64,000 nt of DNA. It comes from Agelaius tricolor. Lineage: Eukaryota; Chordata; Aves; Passeriformes; Icteridae. Both the position numbers and the translations under genes were made by a program. Location of the stretch: assembly GCA_023055355.1 (NCBI GenBank), contig JALJCS010000029.1:4650001-4714000 (forward strand), written 5' to 3'. Of the stretch, positions 34,388-47,000 are shown piece after piece (positions within the stretch are counted from its first letter, which is position 1; each line of letters starts with the position of its first letter). The notes below the pieces were generated by a model that was not told the origin of the DNA, did no database searches, and worked only from the letters and a program-made list of their open reading frames with translations.

Positions 34388-34966
34388 TGGTGCTTCAGCT
34401 TTAGTTTTTCTATTTTCAGGTTCTGTGCTGCTTTAGTGTGTGGGTCTGGGTTCACATCAGGGGATGCTGAGCTCTGGGCACAGAGCAGGGAGACAAAACA
34501 ATTCCTGCTCCAGCTGGGCACCAAGGACAAATGATCCAAATCTCAGCCCAGGAGCACAAACACCGTGGGCTGGAGAGAGAAAAACAAGGATGGGACTGCA
34601 GGGGCTAAAGCTGGAATGGGACAATGAACTGCAAGATGCAAATGGAGCAGAACTGATCCCAGGGAGAGACCCCGGGAGCGCTCGTGCATTTTGGGACCAT
34701 TTGGGTTCATCTTGGGTTCATTTTGGGACCATTTTGGTTCACCTTGGGTTCATTTTGGGACCATTTTAGTTCACCTTGGGTTCATTTTGTGACCATTTTT
34801 GTTCATTTTGGGTTCATTTTGGGGCCATTTTTTTTCACCTTGGGTGCAGCCCTGGTTGGGCTCTTGTGCTGCCCAAGGTGCATCCATTGAGGCATTTTAA
34901 GAAATCCCTGCTTTATTCTTTAACTCTGCCCAGACTCTGTTCTAGCTCAGCTTTCTCAAGGCATCA
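34388..34966 (+). mobile_element. LTR family A long variant with internal 33-bp array
   Basis: Ends TGGTGC...GCATCA are present. The sequence is nearly identical to 14229-14837 in the first 300 bp and the 3' end. The polyadenylation hexamer has changed to AAGAAA. The internal array (34685-34845) has units that diverged separately from the other copy. Confidence 0.8.
34685..34845 (+). repeat. 33-bp minisatellite inside LTR A variant
   Basis: About five units of TTCATTTTGGGACCATTTT plus a TTCACCTTGGG phrase are present, in the same place as at 14531-14715. Confidence 0.85.
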
Positions 34967-34969
34967 TTA

Positions 34970-35215
34970 CAGGGCAAGGGAGGATGGTTTCAACCTGGTA
35001 GAGAGCAGGTTTGGATTGGATATCAGGAAAAACTTGTTCCCTGTGAGGGTGGTGAGGCCCTGGCACAGGGTGCCCAGAGAAGCTGTGGCTGCCCCATCCC
35101 TGGGATGTCCAAGGCCAGGTTGGAGCACCCTGGGATGGTGGAATTTGCCCCTGCCCAGGTGGGCTTTAAGGTCTCTTCCAAGCCAGAGCAGTCTGGGATT
35201 CTGCAGTGACCCCCA
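34970..35215 (+). mobile_element. CR1 LINE, 3' end
   Basis: The conserved steps are GATTGGATATCAGGAAAAAC, GGTGGTGAGGCCCTGGCACA, GGTGCCCAGAGAAGCTGTGG and AAGGTCTCTTCCAAGCCAGA, ending GGGATTCTGCAGTGAC. It is 5'-truncated and starts just after the LTR. Confidence 0.92.
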
Positions 35216-36042
35216 GCCTGTGCATTCCATGTGAAATGAGGTTTCACATTATCAGCAAGGACAAACCTGCCCCTCCTCAGGGTGCCTCACAACCAAAGTC
35301 AAAAACCCTAAAAATCCCCAGCCATGTGTTCTAACTCTGCTGAGAGACACTGGTAATGAACAGCCACGTCTCTAAGTTAATCAAGGGCCTCAAAGAGTTT
35401 TATAGGGATAAATAAATCCAATTCCTGTAATCCCAGGAAGATCCCCCAGCCACGCAGTGCCACACTGGGCTGCTTCTCCTGCACTGTCCACATGCAAGTC
35501 CCTTCCAGCATCTCCAGGTGTGGGATCACAGTGGTCAATGTGAAATTCACTCAGCATTTTGAACAGAAATTGAGTTGCTGGCGGGTGTAACAGAGTTGTG
35601 CAGAGCTCTGCTTCCAGCTCAGCATTATTCAATTAGCCCATTTTGCTGATTGCCATCTGGGTCACTGTTGTCAGGGTTACAGCTGCCTCGGCTCTCACCC
35701 AGAGATCAGATTTGAAAATACACCTGGGGATAGGGGGATATTAAAAAATAACAGACCTTCAGTGTAACACGATTTCCAAACATTCCCACAGCTGCTGGGC
35801 TGATCCTGGAGTGAAGTTCAGCTCATTAATTTAGAGCACCTCAAGTAAAATTAAAATAAAAATGTGGTTTTTTTGTGATCTCTGCACTGGGAGTGGGTGT
35901 GGGAAGCAGAGAGGGGTGGCCTGGACAATTTCACCTGTCTGTAGTGAATTGTACACTAAAATTCACCCAAATCTAACAATTCTGAGGGATTTTGTGTGCC
36001 TGATTGTGGAAATACCGCATCTGGAGGATTTGTGGGTGAAAG
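35216..36042. other. Unique non-coding stretch
   Basis: No feature is recognised. Confidence 0.4.
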
Positions 36043-36180
36043 AGGGAAAGGGAAAGGGAAAGGGAAAGGGAAGGAAGGAAGGAAGGAAGGAAGGAAGGAA
36101 GGAAGGAAGGAAGGAAGGAAGGAAGGAAGGAAGGAAGGAAGGAAAAGAAAGAAGAAAGAAAAGAAAGAAAAGAAAGAAAG
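36043..36180 (+). repeat. (GGGAAA)n-(GGAA)n-(GAAA)n purine tract
   Basis: Four to five GGGAAA units lead into about 18 GGAA units and then AAAGAAAG-type sequence. It is purine only for about 140 bp. Confidence 0.95.
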
Positions 36181-36742
36181 ACATGAATATTTATATTTTG
36201 AATGTTACTGCTTGTGAACTTGGCGCTTTGTGTCTGACTCCAGCAGGACATCGCTGCCCACAACAGCCTGGGCAAGATTTAACCTGCAAAATTCACTCTG
36301 TAAAATGATAAAAAATAATGTGAGTGCAACAAGAGGGGACAAGAAGGAGCGAGCTGGCTCCTGTGGGTTTGGGCTTGTGTGACTGTGCCACAGAGGTGTG
36401 ATGGGCACTGGTGCAGTGACAGAGCAGTGACCCCACTCCCCAGTGCAGCCCCAAGGATCCCCAAGGGCCACAGGGGCTGCCAGGGCTGGGGCTGACCCCC
36501 ATCACCCTCAGCCTGTGCCCAGGGGTGAGGGGTGCCAGCAACTGATCCCCCCTCTGTGACCACCCCTGTCCAAGGACCTGATGAGAGGCACTCAATCCAT
36601 GGCTGTTCCCTGTGGTGGAGGTGGCCTTTGAGTCATGGAAAATGCATGTATTGTACTTGAATATCTGTATAGAGGCTTTGCCCCAGAGGTCCTGGTTGTC
36701 CTTGATGGGCTGCAGCTGTGACCAATGAAGAGAACTGGGGGG
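36181..36742. other. Unique non-coding stretch
   Basis: No feature is recognised. Confidence 0.4.
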
Positions 36743-36934
36743 GAAGAAGAAGAAGAAGAAGCAGAAGAAGAAGAAGAAGCAGCAGAAGAAGAAGAAGAAG
36801 AAGAAGAAAAAGAAGAAAGAAGAAAGAAGAAGAAGAAGAAAGAAGAAGAAAGAAGAAAGAAGAAGAAGAAAGAAGAAGAAGAAGGAAGAAGAAAGAAGAA
36901 GAAGAAGAAGAAAGAAGAAGAAGAAAGAAGAAGA

Positions 36935-36968
<34 letters not shown>

Positions 36969-37052
36969 AGAAGAAGAAGAAAGAAGAAGAAGGAAGAAGA
37001 AGAAAGAAGAAAGAAGAAGAAGAAGAAAGAAGAAAGAAGAAGAGGAGGAAGA
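36743..37052 (+). repeat. Long (GAA)n/(GAAA) purine tract
   Basis: More than 300 bp consist of GAA triplets with interspersed AGAAA and a few GCA or GGA interruptions. Long frames on both strands (poly-Glu/Lys/Arg or poly-Ser/Phe/Leu) are only triplet translation. Confidence 0.97.
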
Positions 37053-39670
37053 GTCTGTGCTGTGAAGATCTGCAGCTGCAAGAGTACACCAAGGAGGTAT
37101 GGACTTTAGAAATCTGATAACAACAGCATTATGGGACTCTAGAAATAGAACAACAACAGTTCCCCTTCTCAGCAGCATTTAGTGTGAGAATTCCTGCCCT
37201 AAATGCTGAGATCAAACCCAACCAGCTCAGCTCGATCACAGCAGCTCCATTAAAAATCTCTCTCAGGCACCAACTTTGCCTCTCTCCATCCCGTCATGAG
37301 CTCATCAGTAAACAGCTAAGCAGCAACTTGATTAAAAATGTGAAAAAGAGATTTTCTCCCCTGAAGATTTTGTGCAGAGCTGTTTTAAGCTCCTTCCCAC
37401 AACAGGTTTTCACAACTTGTTGGTTGAAATCACTCACACAGAATGCTGTCTATCCAAACACAAGCTGTGCTGCCCAGCCCAATTTCTGTTCCTCCCACTA
37501 ACACATCCATTTATCTCAGCATTCCAGCATCTTTTTTGATGATTTTAATACCTGGCAAAGATTTATGCAGAGGTGACTCATGGTCAAATATCAACAAGCA
37601 ATTTAGAAGCAGCGTTTGCAAAGGGATCCTTGGAGGAGGCAGAGATCTCAGTTTATGAGGGTTTGATTTCTACCCTCTCAATACAGAGCTTTCCAAAGAG
37701 AAAAAAAAAAGACAATTAGCAGATGCAGAACTGAAAGTGGAATAGCTCAAAGGCTGTTGGGAGCACAGAGAACTAATCCCTGTTTCTGTGTGCACAAACA
37801 TCCTCCAAGGAGGGCACCTAACGCTTTTATTTGGGTTTTTTTCACTACTGCTGCCAAAGCCTCTCCCTCCCTTGCTGCTCTGACCATGTGTGACTAATGT
37901 GCAGAGGTTTGGGAGCCTCCAGGACAGATCCCTGCAGCAAACACTGTCTATCTGACCACAGATTTTAATGAAAACTCGCTGGAAGAAAATATTTTTGAGA
38001 CGAGAGTTCTAGGGGCTTCTGCTGCCCGGCTAATGATAAAAGAAATCATGTCTATATTGGGTTTTCTGTTCTCCTTTGAAATGTAATCCTGGGGCTGTAT
38101 GTAAAGGAGCAATTGTACTTGAAAAAAGAGAAATGGGACCGTGTCAGAGCAAGCTTTGAGCAACTCTGGGCAAGGGCAGAGGAGATCTGAGTTGGAGTCT
38201 GTGGCAGGGAAAAGGATTGGCAGGGAGAGACAGAGACACAAGGGGAAGCGGAGAAAGAGGCACTCATGGAACAAAGCAGATGGAGGGATGGAAGCAGAGA
38301 ACAAAAGAAAATAAATATTACAGAGTTCTCTGCACTCATCTGTGTACAAAATCAATGTATTTACCTACCCAGCCCATCTGTCTCTGTGATCAAACCCCTT
38401 CCCAGTTCCTTCTCCTCTAAATTCCTGCTTTTCCTTTCTCCACCCTCCTCTCCTTCCAGCCTTGCTCTTCCAGTGCCTCTCTGCTTCCAGTGAGAAGTTC
38501 CTCCCTCCCCTCGTCCATGCAATCCATCACCAACCACATTTAGAGCTCTCCGGACACAATGAAATTCCAGTTCCCTGGTACATAAATAATCCCTTTTCAT
38601 GTAATCTCAGGATTATTCATTTCAAAGGGAGGGCAGCAAATGTATCGAATTTTTATAAATGCTGGCATTTTAAAAATAAATGAATGGGGTGCAACAGGAC
38701 TTTATTAAAATACAAAGAGATTAGCAAGGTCTCATTCCCTTCAATTATTAACAATGTACTTGTTCTCCAGAAAAGTACCCATGAAAATTTAAAACAGATG
38801 AAAATGGTTGTTCACTTAAAACTGCTCTGTTAATCTGTGAGAAATGTTTTATTCAAAGGCATTAAATGAATACTGCAAGGTTTGATATGAGATAATCCAT
38901 CATTCATGTGGCACAAACACGGGGATCGATAAAGTGTTGTGTCAAGAGGAGAGGAGAACACGGCATCTTTGGAGGATTTCTGCACAGGAGGCTTGTTTCA
39001 ATTCATGGGATGGCCAAAATCAATATTAACTCATAGATTTTACAAACTGGATGCCTTTTTGTTTTTCCATTTATAACTCTGCAGTCTCAGCTCACACTCT
39101 GAAACGGCTGAAAGGGGAAAACTCACAAAAGCTTTGGTCAATTCCCACCAAAAGCAAAGTTTTGGCATTGGGTTTAGGGATGACCAAACCACTACAAAAA
39201 GGGTCCCCAAGGGAATCAGGGGGTGAGTTGGATTGTGTTGGATTTCTCCCCAAAATCAAGCTTAAAAATTAAGATTAAAACCTTTATCCTGGGTGTCCTT
39301 GGAAGGCACAAGGAGTAGGGGCAGGCTGCTTGAACCAAATTGTTGAACTCCACTTCGAACAACTTTGTTTTTATTGCTTTCATTGTTTGCACCAGAGCAG
39401 GGTCAAAAGAGAATCATCAGCACCAAGGCTGTCAGAGCACGTGGATGTTTCCTTTTGTTCTGAGAAAAATACCCCAAACAAACATGAAAGAAAGGCCAAA
39501 ACATGGAAAACAGAGGGAATCAATATGAAAGGAAAGCGTTGTTCCAGCCAGGCTGCGAGTACCAGGGGTTCTTTCAGATTTTGGTTTGAACAAAGGAATT
39601 GCTGTAAAACTCCATTTCCTGCCCATGTAAATGCAGATGGGCCAGGAAGCAGAGAGAGCCCAGGGGCCCC
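37053..39670. other. Unique non-coding stretch
   Basis: This is single-copy sequence, AT-rich at 38560-39060. No exon or retroelement is recognised. Confidence 0.5.
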
Positions 39671-40478
39671 TAGGGTGGAATCAGGGGGTGGGATAAGGGT
39701 GGAATCAGAGGGTGGGATAAGGGTGGAATCAGGGGGGAATCAAGGTGGAATTGAAGTGGAATCATGGTGGGATGAGGATGGAGTCAGGGTAGAATCAGGG
39801 TGGAATTGAAGTGGAATCAGAGGATGGAATCAGGATGGAATTGAGGTGGAATCAGAGTGGAATTGAAGTGGAATCATGGTGGGATGAGGGTAGAGTCAGG
39901 GTAGAATCAGGGTGGAATCAGAGGGTGGAATTGAGGTGGAATCAGAGGGTGGAATCAGGATGGAATTGAGGTGGAATCAGGGGGTAGAATCAGGAATTAG
40001 GGTGGGATAAGGGTGGAATCAGGATGGAATCCACGTGGAATCAGGGGGTGGAATCAAGGTGGATTGAGGGTGGGATAATGCTGGAATCAGGGTGGATCGG
40101 GGGTAGAATTGGGGTGGAATCAGATGGAATCAGGATCGAATCAGAAGGTAGAATCAAGGAGGGATAAGGGTGGAATCAAGGGGTGGAATCATGGGGTGGA
40201 ATCATGGTGGGATAAGGGTGGATCAGGGTGGAATCAGGGAGTGGAATCAGGGTGGAATCAAGGTGGATTCAGGGTGGGATAAGGGTGGAATCAGCGTGGA
40301 ACCAGGGGGTAGAATTGGGGTGGAATCAGATGGAATCAGATGGAATCAGAAGGTGGAGTCAAGGTGGGATAAGGGTGGAATCAAGGGGTGGAATCGTGGT
40401 GGGTTAAGGGTGGAATCAAGGGGTGGAATCATGGTGGGTTAAGGGTGGAATCAGGGGTGGAATCAGGGAGTGGAATCA
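39671..40478 (+). repeat. 800-bp degenerate minisatellite (GGTGGAATCA)
   Basis: The core GGGTGGAATCA alternates with GGTGGGATAAG and GGTGGAATTGA in 10- to 17-bp steps. Higher-order blocks of about 100 bp reappear (for example GGAATCATGGTGGGATGAGG near 39761 and 39862). The plus strand is G-rich and C-poor. A 90-residue frame in it is repeat translation. Confidence 0.93.
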
Positions 40479-40593
40479 GCGGGATCCCTCCCTGGATCCT
40501 CGCCTCCCTCCTCCCAGCGTTTCTGCAATTACTGAGCTTTCCAAGGTGAGCTCAGGGAGGACAAGGCTGCTGATCTGAGCGCACTGATCGGTT

Positions 40594-40640
40594 TTATCTC
40601 ACCAGGATAAGGCTACTGAGCTGCTGATAGCCTCTTATCT
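40594..40640. promoter_or_regulatory. Cluster of four GATA motifs
   Basis: TTATCT (40594), GGATAA (40605), TGATAG (40625) and TTATCT (40635) lie within 47 bp of unique DNA. They match the WGATAR core bound by GATA factors. Four in 47 bp is more than expected by chance, but occupancy is unknown. Confidence 0.3.
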
Positions 40641-40809
40641 GTATTGCTAATGAGCAGGGCTGCAGGGGAGAGGCAGAGTGGCCACGGTGAATCCTAAGCA
40701 GGGCTGGGACTCTTTTATTTTTGCCACCAAAGTGGGCACAGAAAGGCCAAAAATCTCCCAGACCCACTGCTGGTAGGGGTGGATGAGTTAAAACTCACCT
40801 CTCTAAACT

Positions 40810-41400
40810 CAACCCTGTTGAGTTTAAACATTTTTTTTGTTAGGGTTGGGATTAAATGTGTGGGTTTTAAATAAAATTTTTGTTTGGACTTAGATTTTTA
40901 TTAGTTCTTATTTATATTACAGTCTCACAAATTGTGAGTTTTATAGTAATTTACTTTAACAAACTCAAAAAATGGAGCTGTATTTCTCTTTTTACCAGGA
41001 TTTTTAAGGATAAACTTATAAGAAATGATACTTAGATAAATGATACTTAGATATCTTATTTAGGTACCTAAATAAGAAATGATACTTAGATTACTTTTAT
41101 TTTTAATTTAATTACTAACTACTCGTGGTCTGCAAATTTATCTAATTACACAATACTACTTAAACTTATGAAGAAGAAGGATTAGCTTTTGTCTTAAAAT
41201 TTTAATCTTGTTTTAGATATATATATTGCTATATTTTAAAACTTTAAACTTCATGTTTTTACTATGTGATATTACACACTTCTGTTTAAATTATATTCTT
41301 ATAATTTTAGTTTTATTACTTAACTTTGCAAGTTTTCTTTAGTTTCAGGTTAAATGTAGTGTTTTTTGGGGGTTAGTTCCTGTTACTATAGAAAGTTTAA
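40810..41400. other. AT-rich stretch of unknown origin
   Basis: This is a T-rich, C-poor region with repeated AATGATACTTAGAT phrases (41027-41095). It lies near an LTR C remnant and could be decayed retroviral internal sequence. No frame or motif confirms that. Confidence 0.3.
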
Positions 41401-41607
41401 ACCAGGGTTGCAACAACTGCCCTCACTTCAAGCCCAGGAAAATAAGAATGAAACAGAGAGGAAATGGCCACTCTTTGTTTAAATAACAAAACAGGTACTG
41501 AAATGTAATTAATATGCAAGCAGAGACCATTTTTCTTCATATCTCTCTGGAACTAATGATGGAGACAGCAACTGTTGTGTCAAACTGACTTGAAAGCTGA
41601 GGGAGCC

Positions 41608-41712
41608 TTTTAATTTCAAAATTATAATAATTCAGAGGGAGGGGAGTTACATTTTGCATTTCAGGGGAGGCTCCTGCCTTCCTCAGCAGACACCTGGCTG
41701 TTCAAAGCAAGA
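41608..41712 (+). mobile_element. LTR family C, 3' end fragment
   Basis: The fragment shares TTTCAAAATTATAATAATTC and GGCTCCTGCCTTCC with 10017-10085 and 31390-31465, and ends CTGTTCAAAGCAAGACA. Confidence 0.8.
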
Positions 41713-43029
41713 CATCCATGAAAGAAGAGGATAATCCAGCCTGTGACTCTGTGATGAACACTTGTTTTACAGGGTTAATCTGATTATTGTAGTGGTTTGC
41801 TGGGTGATTTGCCAGTCTGACCTCCCACATCCACCTCAGCTGATGGAACAATTCCCTCCTGGTGCACAACAGCCCAGATCTGCTGTAAGTGCAAAAGTAA
41901 GGGAATTATTTACAGGAAAAAAAAAAAAAACCAACAAATTTTTTTCCAGTTTCTCTGATGTGGTACTGAAATAGCTCAGAATTCTCCTGTGCAGAGGCTG
42001 TGAACTGTTTGTCCTCCCACAAACTTGGCTGGAGGAGAAGAGGAAGAGAGAAGGGAAGGGAAGAGCAGAGCTCAAAGTGCACGGAGCTTTCAAGTGTCTG
42101 CAGCAGCTTCTTTGGCTGATTAAAGAAGTGCTCACATTAATCATATCTCGTGCTTAATGAACTAACACAAATTGCATCAAGCAGTGGGTCTTTTTTGTGA
42201 GATATTTCCTCATGAGATGAAGATCAGCAGGAAAAATAAAGCCAAAAGGACCAAGTGAGTCCTTCACTGCAGGACAGGTCTGGGAAGGGTAAAATTCAAA
42301 CAGTGTCTCAGAGCTGCCTGGGAAATTCTCATCAGTGGGTGCTACACATCTTCTTCTGGGGGGGAGACAACATAGAGCAGGAAATCAGGGGAAATACAGG
42401 TTAAAAATAAGGGAAATGTAACCAAAGAAGAGTGTAAGCAAGATAAGAATGTGCATTTAATCAGCTTTTCTTCATACACAGAGAATCTGCTCTGGTGAAG
42501 AAACATCTCCAACCTTGTGAAGAAACATCTCCAACCAAGCAGTGGGTGCTGGTTTTTATCCTGACCTTTCATCATTCCTGGTTTATTCACTGCCAGCCTA
42601 TTCCTGGCTCTGTTCCCACCTCCTGGCATCAATTTGGATAAATTTGTTCCATTTTCTCCATGCCTCAGCTTCCTTTCAGTAACATTTAACAAGCTGAAAT
42701 CACCAGTATGGGAGCAGGACTTTGAAATTGCTGGATGAAAGGGAGAGACTTGCTCCTGCTGTAAAAGATGACCAAATTTGTGAATGAATAAACCTAGGGT
42801 CAGATAACATATTACAAATACACTTGTAAGAGATAATGGAGCATTTATTTATAGAGCCATCAGAAGGCCAGACCTGGTCTCCTTGTAAATGGAAGCAACA
42901 GTCCATTTCTTTGGGCTCTGGGCCAGTTCATACAAAGGCTGACACATTATTAAAGCCAGAATAGTTCTATTTTCCATTTCTCAAGGCTGCCTTTTTCATT
43001 ACCATATGTTTCAGCTTCTCTATCTAGCT
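41713..43029. other. Unique non-coding stretch
   Basis: The stretch includes a 22-bp two-copy duplication (GAAGAAACATCTCCAACC, 42497-42536). No exon is recognised. Confidence 0.45.
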
Positions 43030-43092
43030 TTTCTTTCTTATTTTATTTATTTTATTTTATTTTATAGTTTATTTTTTATTTTATTTTTGCAG
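43030..43092 (+). repeat. (TTTTA)n microsatellite
   Basis: TTTTATTTTATTTA units occur with minor interruptions. Confidence 0.85.
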
Positions 43093-43896
43093 AGCTCTGA
43101 TACAGTTCTGCAATCTATTATCCTGTTCATCAGCCACAAAATCCGATCCTGGAAGGATCAGAGAGAATTTCTTGTGCTTCTTGTCACCTTCACACAGGCT
43201 TTGCTTGACAATTTTTGCCCTGGACACTGGTGGCAGAGCAGATTTTTACTTGTATATTTTTGTTTTCCTGTGGCAAGGAACCACCAAATTCTCATAGACC
43301 TGATCCACTTTTAGAGCCAGTTCAGTGAAGTGTAAGGATCTGCGACCTGCACTTTGAATTTGTGGTCCCAAATGAAGGCTCAGTGTTCAGAGCAGCCCAG
43401 AATCCCTTTTTCCCCAGCCTGCTGCCATGGATCTGCCTAAAAGCCGTTGCCTGAGGATGTTCTTGCTCTCGTGTTTGCCTCAGGATCAGAAGCATCCCGT
43501 GGGCGAGGCTGACCAATAAACACCAAGCTGCAGGGCTGGGGTTGCTCTCTCTCTGTCGATTTTGTCCATTTTGCTGGTGAAATTGCCTTGGTGAGCAGGA
43601 ATGAACCCATCAGACCAACAGGACACTTGGTCTCCCATCTCTCCTCTGCCTGCAGGATTTTGCTGTTTGTCCCTCTGGGAGCAGCTGGGATGTTCTGCCC
43701 TGGGGCCAACTCTCCTTGCCCACCACCAGCTGTGCTTGGCTGCTGATGGAGCACCAGCCCTAACTCATGGCTGGCTGCAGGACAGACCCTCTGTGTCATT
43801 TTGGGGACATCAGTGCCATGCAAATCAACAAATCTCTGAATTTTAGGGTGCAAAGGCTGCCATGGAGGACCCTCCCCAACTGAAGATCAACCCCAC
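43093..43896. other. Unique non-coding stretch
   Basis: No feature is recognised. Confidence 0.4.
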
Positions 43897-44047
43897 AGTT
43901 AAAATATCTCAATGGCCAAGGAGAAGTAATTTAAATATTTAAAATATCTCAATGGCCAAGGAGAAGTAATTTAAATATTTAAAATATCTCAATGGCCAAG
44001 GAAGAGTAATTTAAATATTTAAAATATCTCAGTGGCCAAGGAGAAGT
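43897..44047 (+). repeat. 40-bp minisatellite, ~3.7 units
   Basis: AAAATATCTCAATGGCCAAG then GAGAAGTAATTTAAATATTT repeats every 40 bp with one or two changes. Confidence 0.95.
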
Positions 44048-47000
44048 GGGCGAGGGAAGGGACATTTCCACAGCTGCAGTGTGGAGCTGGAAGGGCTCCA
44101 AAGAATCTCCTGAATCCTCACCGATGAGAATGGAGCAGGAACTCAGAAGAAACTTTGCTCCTGTGGCTTTCAGAGTTTTGCTGAAATCCTCATAATTTTT
44201 CCAGGCACTTGTGCTGCAGTGCAGAGATTCCAGCCTGGTCACCAGCTGGAAAACAGCCTGGTGGCAGCACACTGTGGGCCCTTTGTTTGCTTCAGGGAGG
44301 ATTTTTTCCCTCGTTATATTCTTATCAAAAAAGAATTATGCTGCGCAATATTCCCAGATTTAGGGAATCTCTCTGCCAATTCAGCTCAGCCTAAGCCAAT
44401 CCAATCTCCCCATCCATATGCAAAGATATTCAGGAGCCCACTGGAGAGCTGGGAAGTGAGAGAATAATAATTTTCTGACCTGCAAAGATGTTGCTGTGAA
44501 CAAGGTTAACTGAAGGAATTCATCTTCACTGAGTGATGTTTTCCTGGTGAGGTTTTCAAGGCTGAGGACTGAGCTGCCTGGACACTGCATCATTTTTATC
44601 ACGGCACTTCCTCATTTTTCGTTTTACTGTTTGGCACTCGCCTCTTCTCCCTCCCTCTCTTTTAATTTTCAGCCCTTTTTGTAAATGGTGCTGATTTATT
44701 CTGCCTCTCCACACCTCTCTCCCTGCCCTCCTCTCCGTTTAACTCTCCATAGGAAGAAGAAATTGGAAGTAATGGAGCTGCTTCCACCCTGGATGGGTTG
44801 TGCAGCCAAAATTGGTGATTTGGAAGAGCTCAGCTGCTCAGAGGCCACAGAGGTGCTCAGAAAGATCTGAGAGCTGTTATTTCCTGCTCACTCCCTGTTC
44901 CACACACCTCCACTGGCAATTGGAATCCTGATTTCAGGCCCTTTTTCATTTTTAGGTGCCACAGAGCTGTGTTTGCTGCTAGAAGGTAGTAAATGCCCAA
45001 ATTTTCAGGCACTGCAAACATCACAAGTCTTCGTTTTTTTTTTCTGAATAAGCAAAACTAGCTTGATAAATTCCATAATTTCCATAGGAATGGGGGCTGT
45101 TCCAAATGGAACCTGAGGGGTGGATTCCATGCAGGGGCTCCACTGGGAGCTGACCTTTCATCCTGGACAGAAACGCTCAGGGCCTTCAGTGCTTGCGCTG
45201 CTTTTTTGTGAGCACACAAGGTTTTAAGAAACAGAAGCAAAAGGAGAGGGGATCACACATCAAACTATTTGTCCTGAAGCCCTGGCTGATTAGAAATTCG
45301 GACATTTAACCCCTTCCAGGTTAACTACTCCTCAGGCAGAGGAGGTTCAGTGCTGAGGGATGCAATGAATCGCAGGATTGCCAAGACCATTTCCTGTTCT
45401 GTGCCATCAGGATTGGGAATATTGGTTGGCTGACAGCTCCAAAAGCATTTTGAAACATCTAATAACACACTGAGTCTAAAAGGTTAAATTTCAGAGAGTT
45501 TTGCAAGCAGAATAAGTTTTTAAAGTAATTTTCCTTGAATTTCTCAAAAAAACCCCAAAAACCAAAAAACCCAACAAATCTGCCACTCGCCAAGCTTTGC
45601 TGGGGACCTTTCCTGAGTTTCCCCCAGTAAATGATTTTCCTGTCAGCCTTGGCAATGTTCCCATGCTCTGTTACCTGAAGAAGATTTAGCAGCTCAACAT
45701 CACCTGAGCTGAAACCCAATCCCTGCCTCACAATTCCCTCCCATCCTCTGGATCACCCAAGCTCACCTTAAACCTCCAGCACCGTGCAAATCCACTTTTA
45801 GGTGTATTTTGGACAGCAGTGAGTTAAAACAGAGCTGAAATTCCACTCTTGGCTGCCATTGGAGCAGATTCAGTGCTTGGGATAATTCCTGGGGATTGCA
45901 GAGCAGTAACCCAGGGATGAACCCAGCCCAGGAGCCAGATGATGCCACGGGCTGTAAATCCCCCTCGCTCTGGCTCCACAATATTTATTGTCTGAGCCAG
46001 CCAAGCAAGGAGCAGTCTCACATGGCCCTGGAAGCCTTCTGGCTGATGGCCTGCTTGACTGGGATGGGAACTCAAATATTAGCAGCTTTTAGCTAAGAAA
46101 GGGGAGGGAAAGCTCCATTTGCAGGACAGAAGGCGTAATATTGAAATGATCCATCACAGCTGATGTGCCCAGATGGCTTTGGGAAGGAGAGGGACAGGGG
46201 ATGGATTGCCCAGCTCACCACGTTTAAAGAAACAAAGCTGAGAAGCAAATCCTGGTGCTAATTCCTGAGCAGGAGTTGCACCATTTGGAAGCAAAGCAGT
46301 AAAACAAAAATTGCAGTTGAGGGTGTTAGAAAAGATTTCTTTGTCTTGTTTTAGTCCCAGCACAGTTTGATGAACAAGGACAAGACCAAGAAGAGAGATG
46401 GACAAAGGAAGAGTTAATCTTCAGAGCCTGAACTGACCTCAGCAGAGGGCAGGCACTGGTCATGCACCCTGGTTAAGTTTTCCCACATTCCCATTTTCTT
46501 GAAGTGAATCTAGAGAGCTGATGAACTGCTCTGGAAAAAAAAAAGAAGCTGCCATGGAACCTTGGCAAAATTGTCATTACTTGCCATGCTTTATGTGCTT
46601 TTGAAGTAATTTCCTGCTCAGACTCTAGTATTAAATAAAATTATCCTAAGCACCACCGCAAGGTCACTCTATATATTTAATTCTTCCCATTACAATTCCT
46701 CATCTGCCACATCTGTTGATTGGTTTGTCTGTTCAATTAGCTACCGTGGCTGTGTGAGCCGGGATTCTGTTGTCGGTCAGCATGACAAATTAGCATATCC
46801 ATGATGCAAACCTGGCTTTAGGACACCCATCACACACACGTGTTAAGTGACAGACCCCATAATTACATGGCAATTGCTCTCTGCCTGCTCCTGGGTTCCT
46901 CCTGTCTAGAACTGTGTCAAAGGAATGCCTCCAAATTGATTTCAGGTTCAGATCTGCTCCCCTGGTGCAGGCACAGAACATTTCCATCAGATTTCATTCA

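Noticed and set aside
36293..37092. Serine/phenylalanine/leucine-rich frames of 166-262 residues on the minus strand and Glu/Lys/Arg frames on the plus strand
   Set aside because: They are translations of the GAA tract in different frames.
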